Shown: piece by piece, positions 36,663 through 45,845 of the stretch
Layout of the letters: every line of letters starts with the position of its first letter
Position numbering within the stretch: the first letter of the stretch is position 1
Assembly: GCA_028736075.1 (NCBI GenBank)
Contig: CP117875.1
Location: forward strand, 2,294,001-2,358,000
Origin: Chryseobacterium sp. KACC 21268
Lineage (GTDB): Bacteria > Bacteroidota > Bacteroidia > Flavobacteriales > Weeksellaceae
Reading direction: 5' to 3'
DNA length: 64,000 nucleotides
Position numbers and translations under genes: made by a program
Notes under the pieces: model-generated
The model's input: the letters and a program-made list of their open reading frames with translations, nothing else
Databases searched by the model: none
Told to the model about the DNA's origin: nothing

Positions 36663-39178
36663 TGAATACTCTTATGAATAGTTTTTTATGTAAAATCATT
36701 TACATCTTAATGATGTTGTTTGGGATGTTCGTGATAAGGTATCAGTTTGCATTGTATGCACAAACACCGAGACCTGAGCTTGAAAAATTAGCGAAGGATA
36801 TTGTTGAGCCATTCTTCGCTCAAATGTCTCCGGATGGAAAATTCGTAGTCCTTTCTGAAATGAATGAAGATTCTAAAGTAATCTTAACTATTTCTGAAAC
36901 AAAAAGGTCATTCAGAAAATTGCGTAGATTGAGCGGAGCCAAATATTTCTTTTTGAGCAATGATATTTTGGTTTTATTGGCTGGAAATGTGCTTCAAAAA
37001 ATTAATCTCAAAACCCTGACGGAATCCGAGATTCCAAATGTCAGTGCCATTGATTTTATTGAAGATGAAAATCTTTTGCTGGTACATTATGACGATAGTC
37101 AAAATAACACGTTAGAAATTTTTGATAACAGATTCTTGATAAAGCAGAAGATTAAGTCGGTATCACGATGGCAGAAAACGGGAGGAGAATTGATTGTTTT
37201 TAAAAATGAGGAAAAGAAGAAAACGTTATTAAAGGTTAGCTCTGACGGTTTTTCAAACCAAATCATATGGTCATCAGAAGAAGATATTTATAAAGTAGTA
37301 AAATCAGATAAGGTTAAGGGGGGCTATATCGTTTCAGTTTCAGGAACATCAGGATTAAAAACTTTCTATGCTACATCAAATCTAAATATCTTAGAGCTGA
37401 ACGACCCCTCAATTGGGAGTTATGACCAGATAGCAGTTAAGAAGTCTTCTGATGCCAATGCGGTATATTTGACGCTCGGCAAAACACTCCCAATTGATAA
37501 CAAGACTGTAAGTATTTGGTATGGTAAAGAAAAAGACCTAAGCATTCACTTTTATGGAGAACGACCGAGCGTTGATCTTTTATGGTATCCTGAGGAGCAC
37601 AAGGTCGTCAAATTGAATTCCGGTTACAAAGGATACACAGGCATTGGCAGATCAAATATGTTTCTCCGAAAGAAGGTGAATAAAGAATTGGTAGATGTAA
37701 ATGAAGAGGATCATAAAGTTGATCACAGTGAGATGCATTTGTGGAATTCAGCAACGGGAACAGATACCGTTCTTGAGAAAGATGGAGACGTGATGTATTT
37801 TGATAAGAAAGGTAATTTTATTCTTAGATATGTAAAGGCTAACTGGAAACTTTTGGAGACCAGAACAATGACGGAAAAAATACTGAAAATGCCCGCCACA
37901 GCGGTTCCCTGCTTTAGTTTGTCTGGAACAATTTTATGGTGTTCAAAAGGTGAATTATGGGAGCAGAATACAAATGACCTTCAGAAGAAAAAGTTAATGT
38001 CGTTCAAAGCAGATAGCATTGAGATTCTGAACAAAGTTCGACAGTCTACGGAAGCAGGTATTAACAGAAGGTATCAATATATAGATGATCATCATCTGCT
38101 GATCGCTGCACATCAAAATAATGATCTGCGGTCAACGTATTATATGTTGAATCAAGGAAAGAAGTTTGTCATTATCCCGGAGACCACAGATCGTATCAAA
38201 CATCTTCAGGTAGCTAAAGAAGGTGAAAATTTTATATGGACTGAAGAGAATTACAATAAGCCGACTGTGGTAATGGCAAAAAGTGGATCGTCAGCTTCCA
38301 GAGCTGTCTATGCTTTTAATGTTCAGGATCTTGGAACCAAAACAATTACTAAAAGGCAGCTGTATTATAAAGGTGTCAATAATGAGGATCTTCAGGCGAG
38401 TCTTTTTCTTCCTGCAGATTTTGACCCTCAAAAAAAATATCCTGTCGTATTGTGGATCTATGAAAAACAACAGGAGTTTACCGATAAATATTTAGTGCCG
38501 ACGTTTAAGAACACACGAGGTTTTAATGCCCGGCTATTGTTAGAATCTGGATATATGGTTCTGATCCCAGATATTAATTATGACAATAAGGGAGCAGGAC
38601 TTTCAGCTTTGGAGTGTATAAACAATGCTTTGGATGAACTTGCAAAATTGGAGCAGGTCAATATGAAAAAAATTGCACTGATGGGGCAGTCATTTGGTGG
38701 CTACGAGACCAATTTCATCGCCACACACAGCAATCGTTTTGCAGCATTTATTTCAGGAGCGTCAAGATCAGATATTATTCATTCATCTTACGCCTTCAAT
38801 TATAACTTCAACGCTCCGGATTACTACCGAATTGAAGATGGACAAATCAGGATGCGGGATAGTTTTGAAAGTAACAACCAGAAATATTTTGATAACAATC
38901 CTTTATATCACGCATCGAAAGTAAATGCACCAGTGCTTTTATGGACAGGGACTGATGATAAAAATGTGGATCAGGAAGAAACGAGAACATTTTTTAGTGC
39001 ATTAAGGAAATACAGGAAGACTGTTGTTGCGTTATTTTATACAGGTGAAGGCCATTCTTTAGGGTCGTACGTAGCAAAGAAAGATCTTACATTAAGAATG
39101 CTGGATTGGTACGAATACTTCCTAAAGGATAAAAGAAATATTCCGTGGATCGATAAACAAATGAAGGATGCTAATTAG
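36662..39178 (+). CDS. S9 family (prolyl oligopeptidase-type) serine peptidase
   Basis: The 838-residue exported protein has a signal/anchor helix (IIYILMMLFGMFVI), a beta-propeller-like region (about 60-560) and a C-terminal alpha/beta-hydrolase domain. Catalytic residues are visible: Ser677 in MGQSFGGYE, Asp765 in WTGTDDKNV, and His798 in GEGHSLG. It should cut short peptides, often after Pro or with dipeptidyl specificity, in the periplasm or at the outer membrane. Coupled by a one-base overlap to SusD, it points to peptide substrates for this locus. A palindromic terminator covers its stop codon. Confidence 0.9.
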   Translation: MNTLMNSFLCKIIYILMMLFGMFVIRYQFALYAQTPRPELEKLAKDIVEPFFAQMSPDGKFVVLSEMNEDSKVILTISETKRSFRKLRRLSGAKYFFLSNDILVLLAGNVLQKINLKTLTESEIPNVSAIDFIEDENLLLVHYDDSQNNTLEIFDNRFLIKQKIKSVSRWQKTGGELIVFKNEEKKKTLLKVSSDGFSNQIIWSSEEDIYKVVKSDKVKGGYIVSVSGTSGLKTFYATSNLNILELNDPSIGSYDQIAVKKSSDANAVYLTLGKTLPIDNKTVSIWYGKEKDLSIHFYGERPSVDLLWYPEEHKVVKLNSGYKGYTGIGRSNMFLRKKVNKELVDVNEEDHKVDHSEMHLWNSATGTDTVLEKDGDVMYFDKKGNFILRYVKANWKLLETRTMTEKILKMPATAVPCFSLSGTILWCSKGELWEQNTNDLQKKKLMSFKADSIEILNKVRQSTEAGINRRYQYIDDHHLLIAAHQNNDLRSTYYMLNQGKKFVIIPETTDRIKHLQVAKEGENFIWTEENYNKPTVVMAKSGSSASRAVYAFNVQDLGTKTITKRQLYYKGVNNEDLQASLFLPADFDPQKKYPVVLWIYEKQQEFTDKYLVPTFKNTRGFNARLLLESGYMVLIPDINYDNKGAGLSALECINNALDELAKLEQVNMKKIALMGQSFGGYETNFIATHSNRFAAFISGASRSDIIHSSYAFNYNFNAPDYYRIEDGQIRMRDSFESNNQKYFDNNPLYHASKVNAPVLLWTGTDDKNVDQEETRTFFSALRKYRKTVVALFYTGEGHSLGSYVAKKDLTLRMLDWYEYFLKDKRNIPWIDKQMKDAN

Positions 39179-39187
39179 CATCCTTCA
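39162..39187. terminator. Bidirectional terminator (26-bp palindrome)
   Basis: TGAAGGATGCTAA is followed immediately by its exact reverse complement, giving a perfect 13+13 palindrome that includes the peptidase stop codon. It separates the convergent peptidase and DUF6520 genes. Confidence 0.75.
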
Positions 39188-39198
39188 AGTTTTAAAAA

Positions 39199-39480
39199 TT
39201 ACTGGATCTCAAACAACTGATTTCCACAAGAAGTACCGTCGATGTTCTGGGACAAATTATGTGTTCCGGTTGCATCGCTGTAGGTACAGACATCTCCTTC
39301 TGTAGTAGAACACATTTTTTCAGTGATCACACATCTTTCTCCGACAGGTGCCGAAGGATCAAAACGGTAACCTAGCTGGTCTACTGCGTTTGATGATTTG
39401 AATGCTGTTGTAGCATACGCACTTCCGGCTCCCATCAATAGGATTGCTACGGGCAATGCGATTTTTCTAAAATTTTTCAT
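39199..39480 (-). CDS. DUF6520 family small exported protein
   Basis: This 93-residue protein starts with a typical signal peptide (FRKIALPVAILLMGAGSAYA), giving a mature peptide of about 70 residues. The mature part has four Cys (GERCVITEKMC, GDVCTY, TSCGNQ) that could form two disulfides. DUF6520 proteins recur in Chryseobacterium beside MauE-like membrane proteins and SusC/SusD loci; their function is unknown. Here it is the last gene of a minus-strand unit with the MauE-like gene, 36 bases away. It could be a secreted peptide or periplasmic factor. Confidence 0.75.
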   Translation of the reverse strand: MKNFRKIALPVAILLMGAGSAYATTAFKSSNAVDQLGYRFDPSAPVGERCVITEKMCSTTEGDVCTYSDATGTHNLSQNIDGTSCGNQLFEIQ

Positions 39481-39515
39481 AATGGTTGAAATTTGTTATT
39501 GGTGCCTACTCTTGG

Positions 39516-41021
39516 TCAGGGTTTTCGGCTTTCCCCTTTAATGAAATGCCTGGTGAGGTTCTGCGCAAAACGATACCTGATGATTTCATTTCCGACTAAT
39601 ACAAAAAGATAATCTCCTACGATTTCCAATTGTATTTTTTTAATTTCTTTTGGTTTTGAAAGGTAAAAGCTGCCTATGTAATTTTGCTCAGCAATGGAAT
39701 AGACATCGATTACCGCATTATTTTCCCAATTCTTGCTGTTTTCATATCTGCCCATTAAATTGGATTGGTTAAGTAACAAACCATATTTAACGGTAGATGT
39801 GACATTTACCTTAAGTGGAGGCTTATTCATCTTTCTTCTCCCATCGCTTAACTCAGCAACATCAATTTGTGGCTGGCTTATGGTATCAATGGTTTTAAAA
39901 TCACCTTTTACATTCAGGTCTTTATCCAGAACCAAAAACTGATTTTTATAGTAATGTACATATACCAGACTTTGGTTTTCACTATCAAAATGCATCAGTC
40001 CGTCTGTATCAAAAACACCATCTTTAGATTTCTGTAATAGATCTGGTTTTAGTTTAAGATGATTATTTTCTTCAGGAGACAAAATGCCTAACGACTGTTT
40101 TTTTAAAGGCGCATAGTAGGTGCTGAAAACAAAGGAATCCTGATCCCAATTTATCAGCTGACTGAAGTAGGCTTGCGATTTACTGTAAGTACGTACCTTA
40201 TCATTTCCCAGCAAACCTTTATATATTACAGGAACGGTTCCGTCATATAGATAATAATATGGTGCATTGATCTGTATCATAGCCCTTTTGAAGCTGAAAT
40301 CAAAGCGATCCGGAATGATCTTTTTTTCATTCATTTCTTTTAGTCCATTATCTAAAGATATCAGTGAGAAAGGAGTGGTATAATTACCGAGATAGACAGA
40401 GTCTTTTGTTGAGCCCGCAAAATAATATGAATTGACCGCAAGATCGTACCGCTTCTCTTCCGTAATAGGATGTTGAAGGAATTTTCTGATAAAATGATTT
40501 TCTTTCTTTACCATATAATCGGAGCGATGGTATAGTATGATGATCATTGCGGTGCTAAGAACAGATAGGGCGAGTTGTAACAAAGCAGAAGTAATTATTT
40601 TTCTGCTTCTATGATCTGTATTCAATAGGATCGCGGACGATGAAAGGATGACGGTTGCAATGTTAAAAATAAGATGGGTCCTCCATCCCATTTTTTCCAA
40701 TATTCCACCGCAGGAGCAAGGGACATTGTCACTGTAGTTGAGAATGACATAAATGTAGATTGTAAATGAGACCATAAGGAAAAAAGAAGAGTACAATCCG
40801 ATGAACCTGGTTCTTTCGAAAATAAGCAGAATACAAACCAACAATTCTGTAATCAGCACACCATAAGAAATAAATCCTGCAACTGAACTGAAAATAGGGG
40901 ACTGTGCGATCTGAACCTGAAAATTTTCAAAATCCATTATCTTGCTGATGCTGGCGTAACAGAACAGCAATATAAAGAAATAGCTTGTGAATTCTACGAA
41001 TCTTGTTCTGATGGTTTTCAT
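39516..41021 (-). CDS. MauE/DoxX-like redox-associated membrane protein with a beta-propeller-like tail
   Basis: From the ATG at 41021 the protein has about 501 residues. The first 150 form four transmembrane helices with MauE/DoxX features: FCYASISKIMDFENFQVQIA, and a Cys pair in DNVPCSCGGILEKMGW like that of MauE and VKOR-type redox proteins. The remaining 340 residues are periplasmic and beta-rich. It may support disulfide formation in exported proteins such as the neighbouring four-Cys DUF6520 protein; this is inference. The frame is open to 41075, but the upstream start would overlap the 54-residue gene. Confidence 0.78.
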   Translation of the reverse strand: MKTIRTRFVEFTSYFFILLFCYASISKIMDFENFQVQIAQSPIFSSVAGFISYGVLITELLVCILLIFERTRFIGLYSSFFLMVSFTIYIYVILNYSDNVPCSCGGILEKMGWRTHLIFNIATVILSSSAILLNTDHRSRKIITSALLQLALSVLSTAMIIILYHRSDYMVKKENHFIRKFLQHPITEEKRYDLAVNSYYFAGSTKDSVYLGNYTTPFSLISLDNGLKEMNEKKIIPDRFDFSFKRAMIQINAPYYYLYDGTVPVIYKGLLGNDKVRTYSKSQAYFSQLINWDQDSFVFSTYYAPLKKQSLGILSPEENNHLKLKPDLLQKSKDGVFDTDGLMHFDSENQSLVYVHYYKNQFLVLDKDLNVKGDFKTIDTISQPQIDVAELSDGRRKMNKPPLKVNVTSTVKYGLLLNQSNLMGRYENSKNWENNAVIDVYSIAEQNYIGSFYLSKPKEIKKIQLEIVGDYLFVLVGNEIIRYRFAQNLTRHFIKGESRKP

Positions 41022-41032
41022 AACTTTAGTAT

Positions 41033-41197
41033 TTATCCTTTTCTGACTAAAATCCATTTGACGCTCTTTCCACAATATCCGGGCATTGCTTCGCCTTTTG
41101 AGACATATACAACTGTACTGATCCGACCTTCAATTTCCCATTCTCCGCTTACAGTACACTTCTTCCCTGTGTTTAATACTACTTTTTGGTTTTCCAT
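41033..41197 (-). CDS. Small protein (54 aa) upstream of the MauE-like gene
   Basis: ATG at 41197 opens 54 codons to TAA at 41033, ending 11 bases before the MauE-like start. The product contains KKCTVSGEWEIEGRISTVVY and EAMPGYCGKSVKWILVRKG, a compact beta-rich pattern with two Cys and a strongly basic end. Similar short proteins with a GxW...P..C...W pattern occur in other Bacteroidota, but I do not know a function. The position inside the operon supports its being real. Confidence 0.6.
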   Translation of the reverse strand: MENQKVVLNTGKKCTVSGEWEIEGRISTVVYVSKGEAMPGYCGKSVKWILVRKG

Positions 41198-41237
41198 TTT
41201 GGAAATCTTATTTGTTGTACAGAAATTCTAATAATTA

Positions 41238-41486
41238 CTAAACTGTATCTCTGACAATCCTCCAATGCTGCTTATCCCTCTTCGGTTCGTCATCGTCGCC
41301 CGTTTCCTTATTTTCATAACTTTCTTTTTCAGTCAGGGCGTTCTGGACCCTCGCAGATTCTTTGATGCTTTGAACTTCATTTCTTTCCTGGATCTGTTCC
41401 GAAACATTAGAGACAGATTCGTTTCTTTCGCAGGACTGTAAGCCGAATACAGCCGTAATACATATAAGTGAGATATACTTTTTCAT
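41238..41486 (-). CDS. Small charged lipoprotein
   Basis: The 82-residue product starts with a lipoprotein signal (ISLICITAVFGLQSC, Cys19), followed only by Glu/Lys/Ser-rich, probably disordered sequence ending KRDKQHWRIVRDTV. It heads the minus-strand unit with the 54-residue, MauE-like and DUF6520 genes and lies opposite the TPR/AraC regulator. No family is recognised. Confidence 0.65.
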   Translation of the reverse strand: MKKYISLICITAVFGLQSCERNESVSNVSEQIQERNEVQSIKESARVQNALTEKESYENKETGDDDEPKRDKQHWRIVRDTV

Positions 41487-41703
41487 AATGATTTGTAATA
41501 ATTTGTAATGGTTTAAAAAAGTGATCCCGGCCGGTTTTGATTAGAATTCTGATGTCGAAATTAGAAGAGTTCGAGGTTTGAAAAAAGGAATAGATGGAAG
41601 AATGGATCCTTTTCTATGTAAAAATGTATCCATTTTACTTCTAAATTCAAATCTAAAACATTGTTAATCAGCCGTTAATTTAGGATTGCTGACACTGGAG
41701 TTA

Positions 41704-41740
41704 AAACACGTGTTTAACTATCAGTTTTTCACTAAATTTG
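41704..41740 (+). promoter_or_regulatory. Palindrome and -7 box before the TPR/AraC regulator
   Basis: AAACACGTGTTT at 41704-41715 is a perfect palindrome. TAAATTTG at 41733-41740 matches the -7 box, so the palindrome covers the -33 area of a promoter only 17 bases before the regulator ATG. A repressor or autoregulator site is likely. Confidence 0.5.
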
Positions 41741-41756
41741 GGTATATCTTATCATA

Positions 41757-43457
41757 ATGCATTATCATAATAGGATTTTACTGCTCATCTTTAATTTGTT
41801 TTTCTCCGTCTTGTATGGGCGGGAACAGCAAAGATCTTATAAAGAAATCTCGGCGCTGTTTGAGGGATATACTGAAAATGATGAAAGGGCAATGGTATTT
41901 GTCAATCTTTACATCGAGAAAGCAAAAAAAGACCGTAATTATAAAAAACTGATACGCGGTTATGAAGAAGCCATCTATTACACCAAGAAATCCGCAAGGA
42001 AATTATCATACGCAGACAGTACAATTGTTACAGCTCTGAAATCCAATGATCCCGATCAGATTTCAAGAGCATATCTGGGAAAGGGGATCGTTTATTATTA
42101 CAACCGCAGACAGTATAAGCCCGCCTTGGATGAATATCTGAAAGCATTCAAATATTCAAAAAATTCAGAGGATGATTACCTGAAGAATAAAGTTATCTAT
42201 CATCTGGGAATGGTTAAAAGTTACCTGGGTTACTATAAAGAAGCAGCCGGCCATTTTGAGCAGGCAGCTGATTTTTTTGAAATAAATGCAAAAGAGAGCG
42301 ATGACAGAAACATAAGGCTGAACAATGAATCAGGCTACTTCAATAGTATTTACCGCTTGAGTACCTGTTATAAAAATCTGAAATTCTATAATAAAGAAGA
42401 CTCTCTCATTACTATAGGCCTGAACAGGCTTCACAATGTCAGCGAACTTTCTGCGGAACTTGGTTATTTTCAGAAAGGAAAGGGAATTCAGCTGCTTCGA
42501 AAAGGAAATCCGGACGGCGCATTAGAGCACTTAAAACTGTCACGCAATATATTGATCCGTAATCAGGATTATGCATCATTGACGACCGTGTATTTTTATC
42601 TGGGAAAACTCTACTGGGCAAAAGGCAATAAAACTGAATCATTAAACTATTTTAAAAAAGTCGATTCCCTTGTCAATAAATTTTGGTTTGTCACGCCTGA
42701 GATCAGATCAAATTATGAATACCTCATCAACGATTCGAAACAAAGAAAAAATTCAAAAGACCAGCTTTATTATACCAATCAGCTTTTAAAGGCGGACTCT
42801 ATCATTAATGTGGACTTTGCAATGCTCTCCTCAAAGATTTACCAAGAGTATGATACTGAAACTTTATTGGATGAGAGAAGAAAGCTGGTGAGAGACCATC
42901 AGATCATTTGGTACATTTCCATTAGTGCCGGAGTTTCGATTGTGAGTTTTTTAATCTGGAGATTTAGGAAAAGAGAACAGAAACTGACCGCCAGGTATCA
43001 GGAACTGTTAGAAAAGTTCAATGCCCAAAAAGACATATCCAGCTTTGACGTGTTGTCATCTGTTGCCACAGGTGAAACCAGCTTGTATAGCCTAGAACTT
43101 ATTAATCAGATCAAGGCAGACCTTAAGATTTTCGAGGACAGAAAAGATTTCTTAAAGCCTAATTTAACGCTTCCGATTGTAGCCAAGATGATAGGTAGCA
43201 ACCGTACTCATTTATCGTACGTACTCAATGTACACTTTGATGTAACATTTCCAACCTATCTTAAAGCTTTAAGGATAAGATATATTACCAATTTACTGTT
43301 GGAGGATCACAAATATCTCAGTTATAAGATCGAGGCACTTGCAAAGAAATGCGGGATGGCAAACAGGCAGCTCTTTACAGCACATTTTTTGGAAATCAAC
43401 GGAATCAAGCCGAACGATTTTATAAGGAAGCGACAGGAGGAACTAAAGAAGATCTAA
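41757..43457 (+). CDS. TPR-containing transmembrane regulator with an AraC-type HTH
   Basis: The 566-residue protein has a signal or anchor helix (1-20), a periplasmic series of TPR-like helices (about 50-345, for example AYLGKGIVYYYNRRQYKPAL), one transmembrane helix near 382-402 (IIWYISISAGVSIVSFLIWR), then a cytosolic AraC-type DNA-binding domain (about 460-566) with NRTHLSYVLNVHFDVTFPTY and IKPNDFIRKR. This architecture couples an envelope signal directly to transcription. Its location between the DUF6520/MauE unit and SusC locus suggests it controls them. Ligand unknown. Confidence 0.85.
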   Translation: MHYHNRILLLIFNLFFSVLYGREQQRSYKEISALFEGYTENDERAMVFVNLYIEKAKKDRNYKKLIRGYEEAIYYTKKSARKLSYADSTIVTALKSNDPDQISRAYLGKGIVYYYNRRQYKPALDEYLKAFKYSKNSEDDYLKNKVIYHLGMVKSYLGYYKEAAGHFEQAADFFEINAKESDDRNIRLNNESGYFNSIYRLSTCYKNLKFYNKEDSLITIGLNRLHNVSELSAELGYFQKGKGIQLLRKGNPDGALEHLKLSRNILIRNQDYASLTTVYFYLGKLYWAKGNKTESLNYFKKVDSLVNKFWFVTPEIRSNYEYLINDSKQRKNSKDQLYYTNQLLKADSIINVDFAMLSSKIYQEYDTETLLDERRKLVRDHQIIWYISISAGVSIVSFLIWRFRKREQKLTARYQELLEKFNAQKDISSFDVLSSVATGETSLYSLELINQIKADLKIFEDRKDFLKPNLTLPIVAKMIGSNRTHLSYVLNVHFDVTFPTYLKALRIRYITNLLLEDHKYLSYKIEALAKKCGMANRQLFTAHFLEINGIKPNDFIRKRQEELKKI

Positions 43458-43484
43458 TTTTTTATTTTTTAACCCGATTTTTAC

Positions 43485-44351
43485 GTGAATAAAAAAATGA
43501 AACGTATGAACGGACAAAATTTTCGAAAAAAAATTGATCTGCTTTGGAAAGATCTTACAACAGCAATAGATCAGATCAACAGAAGTAATAATGAAATCGT
43601 GATGCGGGCTGAAGAGATACTGATGGAAACTGACTCTTCTATAAGGCAACTGAAAGATATATTGCCACAGTATAATTTTCCAGACTGGAGTGAAGAGATC
43701 TATTTCTTTAAGAATACTAAACCAAAATTTGTATCTATTTATATCTATTACTCCAAAGTGTTATCCATAGAGGCTTCAAAACCCTATGCAGATCCGGAAG
43801 CTTTAAGATCATACTATGAAAATGAGAGGGCTCATCTTTTATATTTCTATAATGAGCAAAGAGACTTTATCAGCTACTACCGTCGTAAATCATCGTATCT
43901 CGACAAAAAATATTTCGTGCGTTTTAAATTTGACTTCAAGTTAAAACTGAGTCCGGAACTGTACAGCTATGATGAGGAATTTTCAACGTCCCACGACCAT
44001 ATTGTATCTCAAATTATGGCAAATGATCTTCTGGATCAGTATCTGACAGATAAAATTGATTCTAAAGAAAGTAGAGAAAATTCTTTTGAAAATAGTAAGA
44101 ATCTTGAGTGGACTGCGCCAAAAGTCGCTCTTGTTGAATTGCTTTACGCCCTGCATCAAACAAAATGCTTTAACGGAGGTCATTCAGATCTAGCCGAAAT
44201 TTTCCGATGGGCCGAGAGTTCACTCAACATCAATCTGGGGAATTACCACAAGACACTAAGTGAGATACGCTTAAGAAAAACAGAGAGGACTAAATTTTTA
44301 TCATTGCTTCAGCATAATTTAGATCAATATCTGAATGATCTTGATATTTGA
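43485..44351 (+). CDS. rteC: RteC family regulator
   Basis: The 288-residue soluble protein has the RteC-type pattern: an N-terminal helix (IDLLWKDLTTAIDQI), PKFVSIYIYYSKVLSIE, YENERAHLLYFYNEQRDFISYYRRKSS in part, and a C-terminal winged-helix-like region (KVALVELLYALHQTKCFNGG). In CTnDOT, RteC activates the excision operon of the conjugative transposon. Here it is followed by a DUF3853 gene and two copies of an inverted repeat, consistent with the same role on this element. Starts at codons 1, 5 or 8 are possible. Confidence 0.8.
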   Translation: MNKKMKRMNGQNFRKKIDLLWKDLTTAIDQINRSNNEIVMRAEEILMETDSSIRQLKDILPQYNFPDWSEEIYFFKNTKPKFVSIYIYYSKVLSIEASKPYADPEALRSYYENERAHLLYFYNEQRDFISYYRRKSSYLDKKYFVRFKFDFKLKLSPELYSYDEEFSTSHDHIVSQIMANDLLDQYLTDKIDSKESRENSFENSKNLEWTAPKVALVELLYALHQTKCFNGGHSDLAEIFRWAESSLNINLGNYHKTLSEIRLRKTERTKFLSLLQHNLDQYLNDLDI

Positions 44352-44397
44352 AAATTGCTGTAAGCTATTTACTGGTTTATTGCAGGCTTTATAGTTC

Positions 44398-44423
44398 TTC
44401 GGTAGTACCGTTAAACTACCGAA
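44398..44423. repeat. Inverted repeat, copy 1 (TTCGGTAGT-N8-ACTACCGAA)
   Basis: A perfect 9-bp inverted repeat with an 8-base spacer, 47 bases after the rteC stop. An almost identical copy lies at 44707. It is a candidate operator, possibly for RteC. Confidence 0.7.
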
Positions 44424-44706
44424 ATGTTTACTGATTATTTGTTATTCACGCAGTTACTATGTCCAATAGATGCATTTAACCTGCAGTTGGATTATTTTAG
44501 ATTCAATTGATATTTCAAAAAAGTAAGTTAAGCGGAATAGTACAATGATAAACAAGAAATTCCTTTAATTATGAGACCATAAGTAATATCTACGGTCGTT
44601 TATAGCAGTTTTACATTGTTTTTTATCAGGATTAAGAGGATAGAATGAAATTACTTTCTGACTTTGATTTAAAATCTCTTCATTCATTATGCTTACAACA
44701 AATTCT

Positions 44707-44732
44707 TTCGGTAGTACCGAAAAACTACCGAA
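44707..44732. repeat. Inverted repeat, copy 2 (TTCGGTAGT-N8-ACTACCGAA)
   Basis: Identical arms to copy 1, and 24 of 26 bases match. It lies 100 bases before the DUF3853 start, in a suitable place for promoter control. Confidence 0.7.
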
Positions 44733-44831
44733 AGATATTTTGGTCATTTTTGAAATTTTGTGGATCGAATTATAATTGGATGAATTAATAATTACCAATT
44801 TTTTTTATTCAGTTCATAAAAATAATGGCAA

Positions 44832-45083
44832 ATGAAAAATATAGATCCTCAAACCCCGATATCTCAGTTGACCGTCGCGGAATTTTTAGAGATTTCAAAG
44901 AGAGTCAATTCAGAGAAAAAATATGAATATGGCTTAAAAGGTCTGGCAAAGATTCTTGGGTGTTCTGTTTCGAAAGCTTCAGAAGTGAAGTCCTCCGGAA
45001 TATTGAATAAGGCCATCATCCAAAACGGAAATATCATCATCATTGATAAAGAAAAGGCGTTACAGCTTTTCGGTAAAAAATAG
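44832..45083 (+). CDS. DUF3853 family, excisionase-like small DNA-binding protein
   Basis: The 83-residue protein has the DUF3853 layout: ISQLTVAEFLEISKRV (10-25), then a winged-helix/excisionase-like YGLKGLAKILGCSVSKASEVKSS region where the second helix would contact DNA, and IIQNGNIIIIDKEKALQLF. Such proteins stand next to Rep or excision genes on Bacteroidota elements. It is three bases from the next gene. The role as excisionase is inferred from context. Confidence 0.75.
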   Translation: MKNIDPQTPISQLTVAEFLEISKRVNSEKKYEYGLKGLAKILGCSVSKASEVKSSGILNKAIIQNGNIIIIDKEKALQLFGKK

Positions 45084-45086
45084 TGA

Positions 45087-45800
45087 ATGTATTACCTTGA
45101 ACTCATTGAAAGGTTTTGGATATTTAACGAAAAGGTAAAGCCAGGTTCGACCGCTATTGCAATGTACCTGTACTTACTAAAAACAGCAAAGGCTAGTGAT
45201 GGCTATGATTTTAAAGTTTCTGATGTTGTTTTGAGCAAAGAACTTGGATTGACGAGACCAACTGTAAAGACAACAAAAGAAAAACTTCGTGATTTAGGAT
45301 TGATCAGGTTTCAGACTAAAAATGGCGTTTCCTGTTCATACAGATTGATATTGAGTTATCCTTTAGAAGCTTCAGCACCCGAAAAAATCAAAAGTTGTGA
45401 AATCCAAATAACACCATCTTTTAAAGAACCTAAAGATGATCTGAATCTGGATGTACTAAATACAGGGGTTAAAATCCCTTCCAGCAATATAGATCAAAAA
45501 ATCAATGCTCCGTCCATTCCATCTGCAAATGAAAACAGTAATATTCCTGAGTTAGAAGAGTTCTTGGCGTATGCTCGGACATTAGCAGCTTATCAATCTG
45601 ATTTAGATGAACTGATCAAAGATAAATATCACAGTTGGAAAGATAGCGGGTGGAAAAACAATTCTGACAGGCTCATCACCAATTGGAAATCTTCATTGAA
45701 AAGTACCCTCCCTTTTTTAAAAAATGCTGCTCACGATGATCAACTATCAATACAAACCATTCCAGACATTAAAAGGCCAAAGTCCAACTTTGGTAAATAG
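45087..45800 (+). CDS. Winged-helix replication-associated protein
   Basis: The 237-residue protein has an N-terminal winged helix (about 1-90: TAIAMYLYLLKTAKAS, then LSKELGLTRPTVKTTKEKLR and RFQTKNGVSCSYRL), a flexible linker and a C-terminal segment YHSWKDSGWKNNSDRLITNW resembling the DnaD-type tail (YxxxWxxxGW...I.NWK). This combination is usual for replication initiators or loaders on mobile elements. It lies 3 bases after the DUF3853 gene and 45 before rep. Exact function not proven. Confidence 0.65.
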   Translation: MYYLELIERFWIFNEKVKPGSTAIAMYLYLLKTAKASDGYDFKVSDVVLSKELGLTRPTVKTTKEKLRDLGLIRFQTKNGVSCSYRLILSYPLEASAPEKIKSCEIQITPSFKEPKDDLNLDVLNTGVKIPSSNIDQKINAPSIPSANENSNIPELEEFLAYARTLAAYQSDLDELIKDKYHSWKDSGWKNNSDRLITNWKSSLKSTLPFLKNAAHDDQLSIQTIPDIKRPKSNFGK

Positions 45801-45845
45801 CAATATGCTTATTACTTAGAGAGAAGCAGTTCAAAATTAAAATTT

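Larger units (their letters stand above)
44352..44831. other. Control region between rteC and the excisionase-like gene
   Basis: It holds two near-identical inverted repeats (44398 and 44707). A 77-codon minus-strand frame (44565-44798) overlaps the second repeat and may be chance; I see no other gene. Confidence 0.5.

Noticed and set aside
44565-44798. 77-codon minus-strand frame between rteC and DUF3853
   Set aside because: It covers the second inverted repeat and lacks a recognisable pattern; I could not exclude a real small protein.
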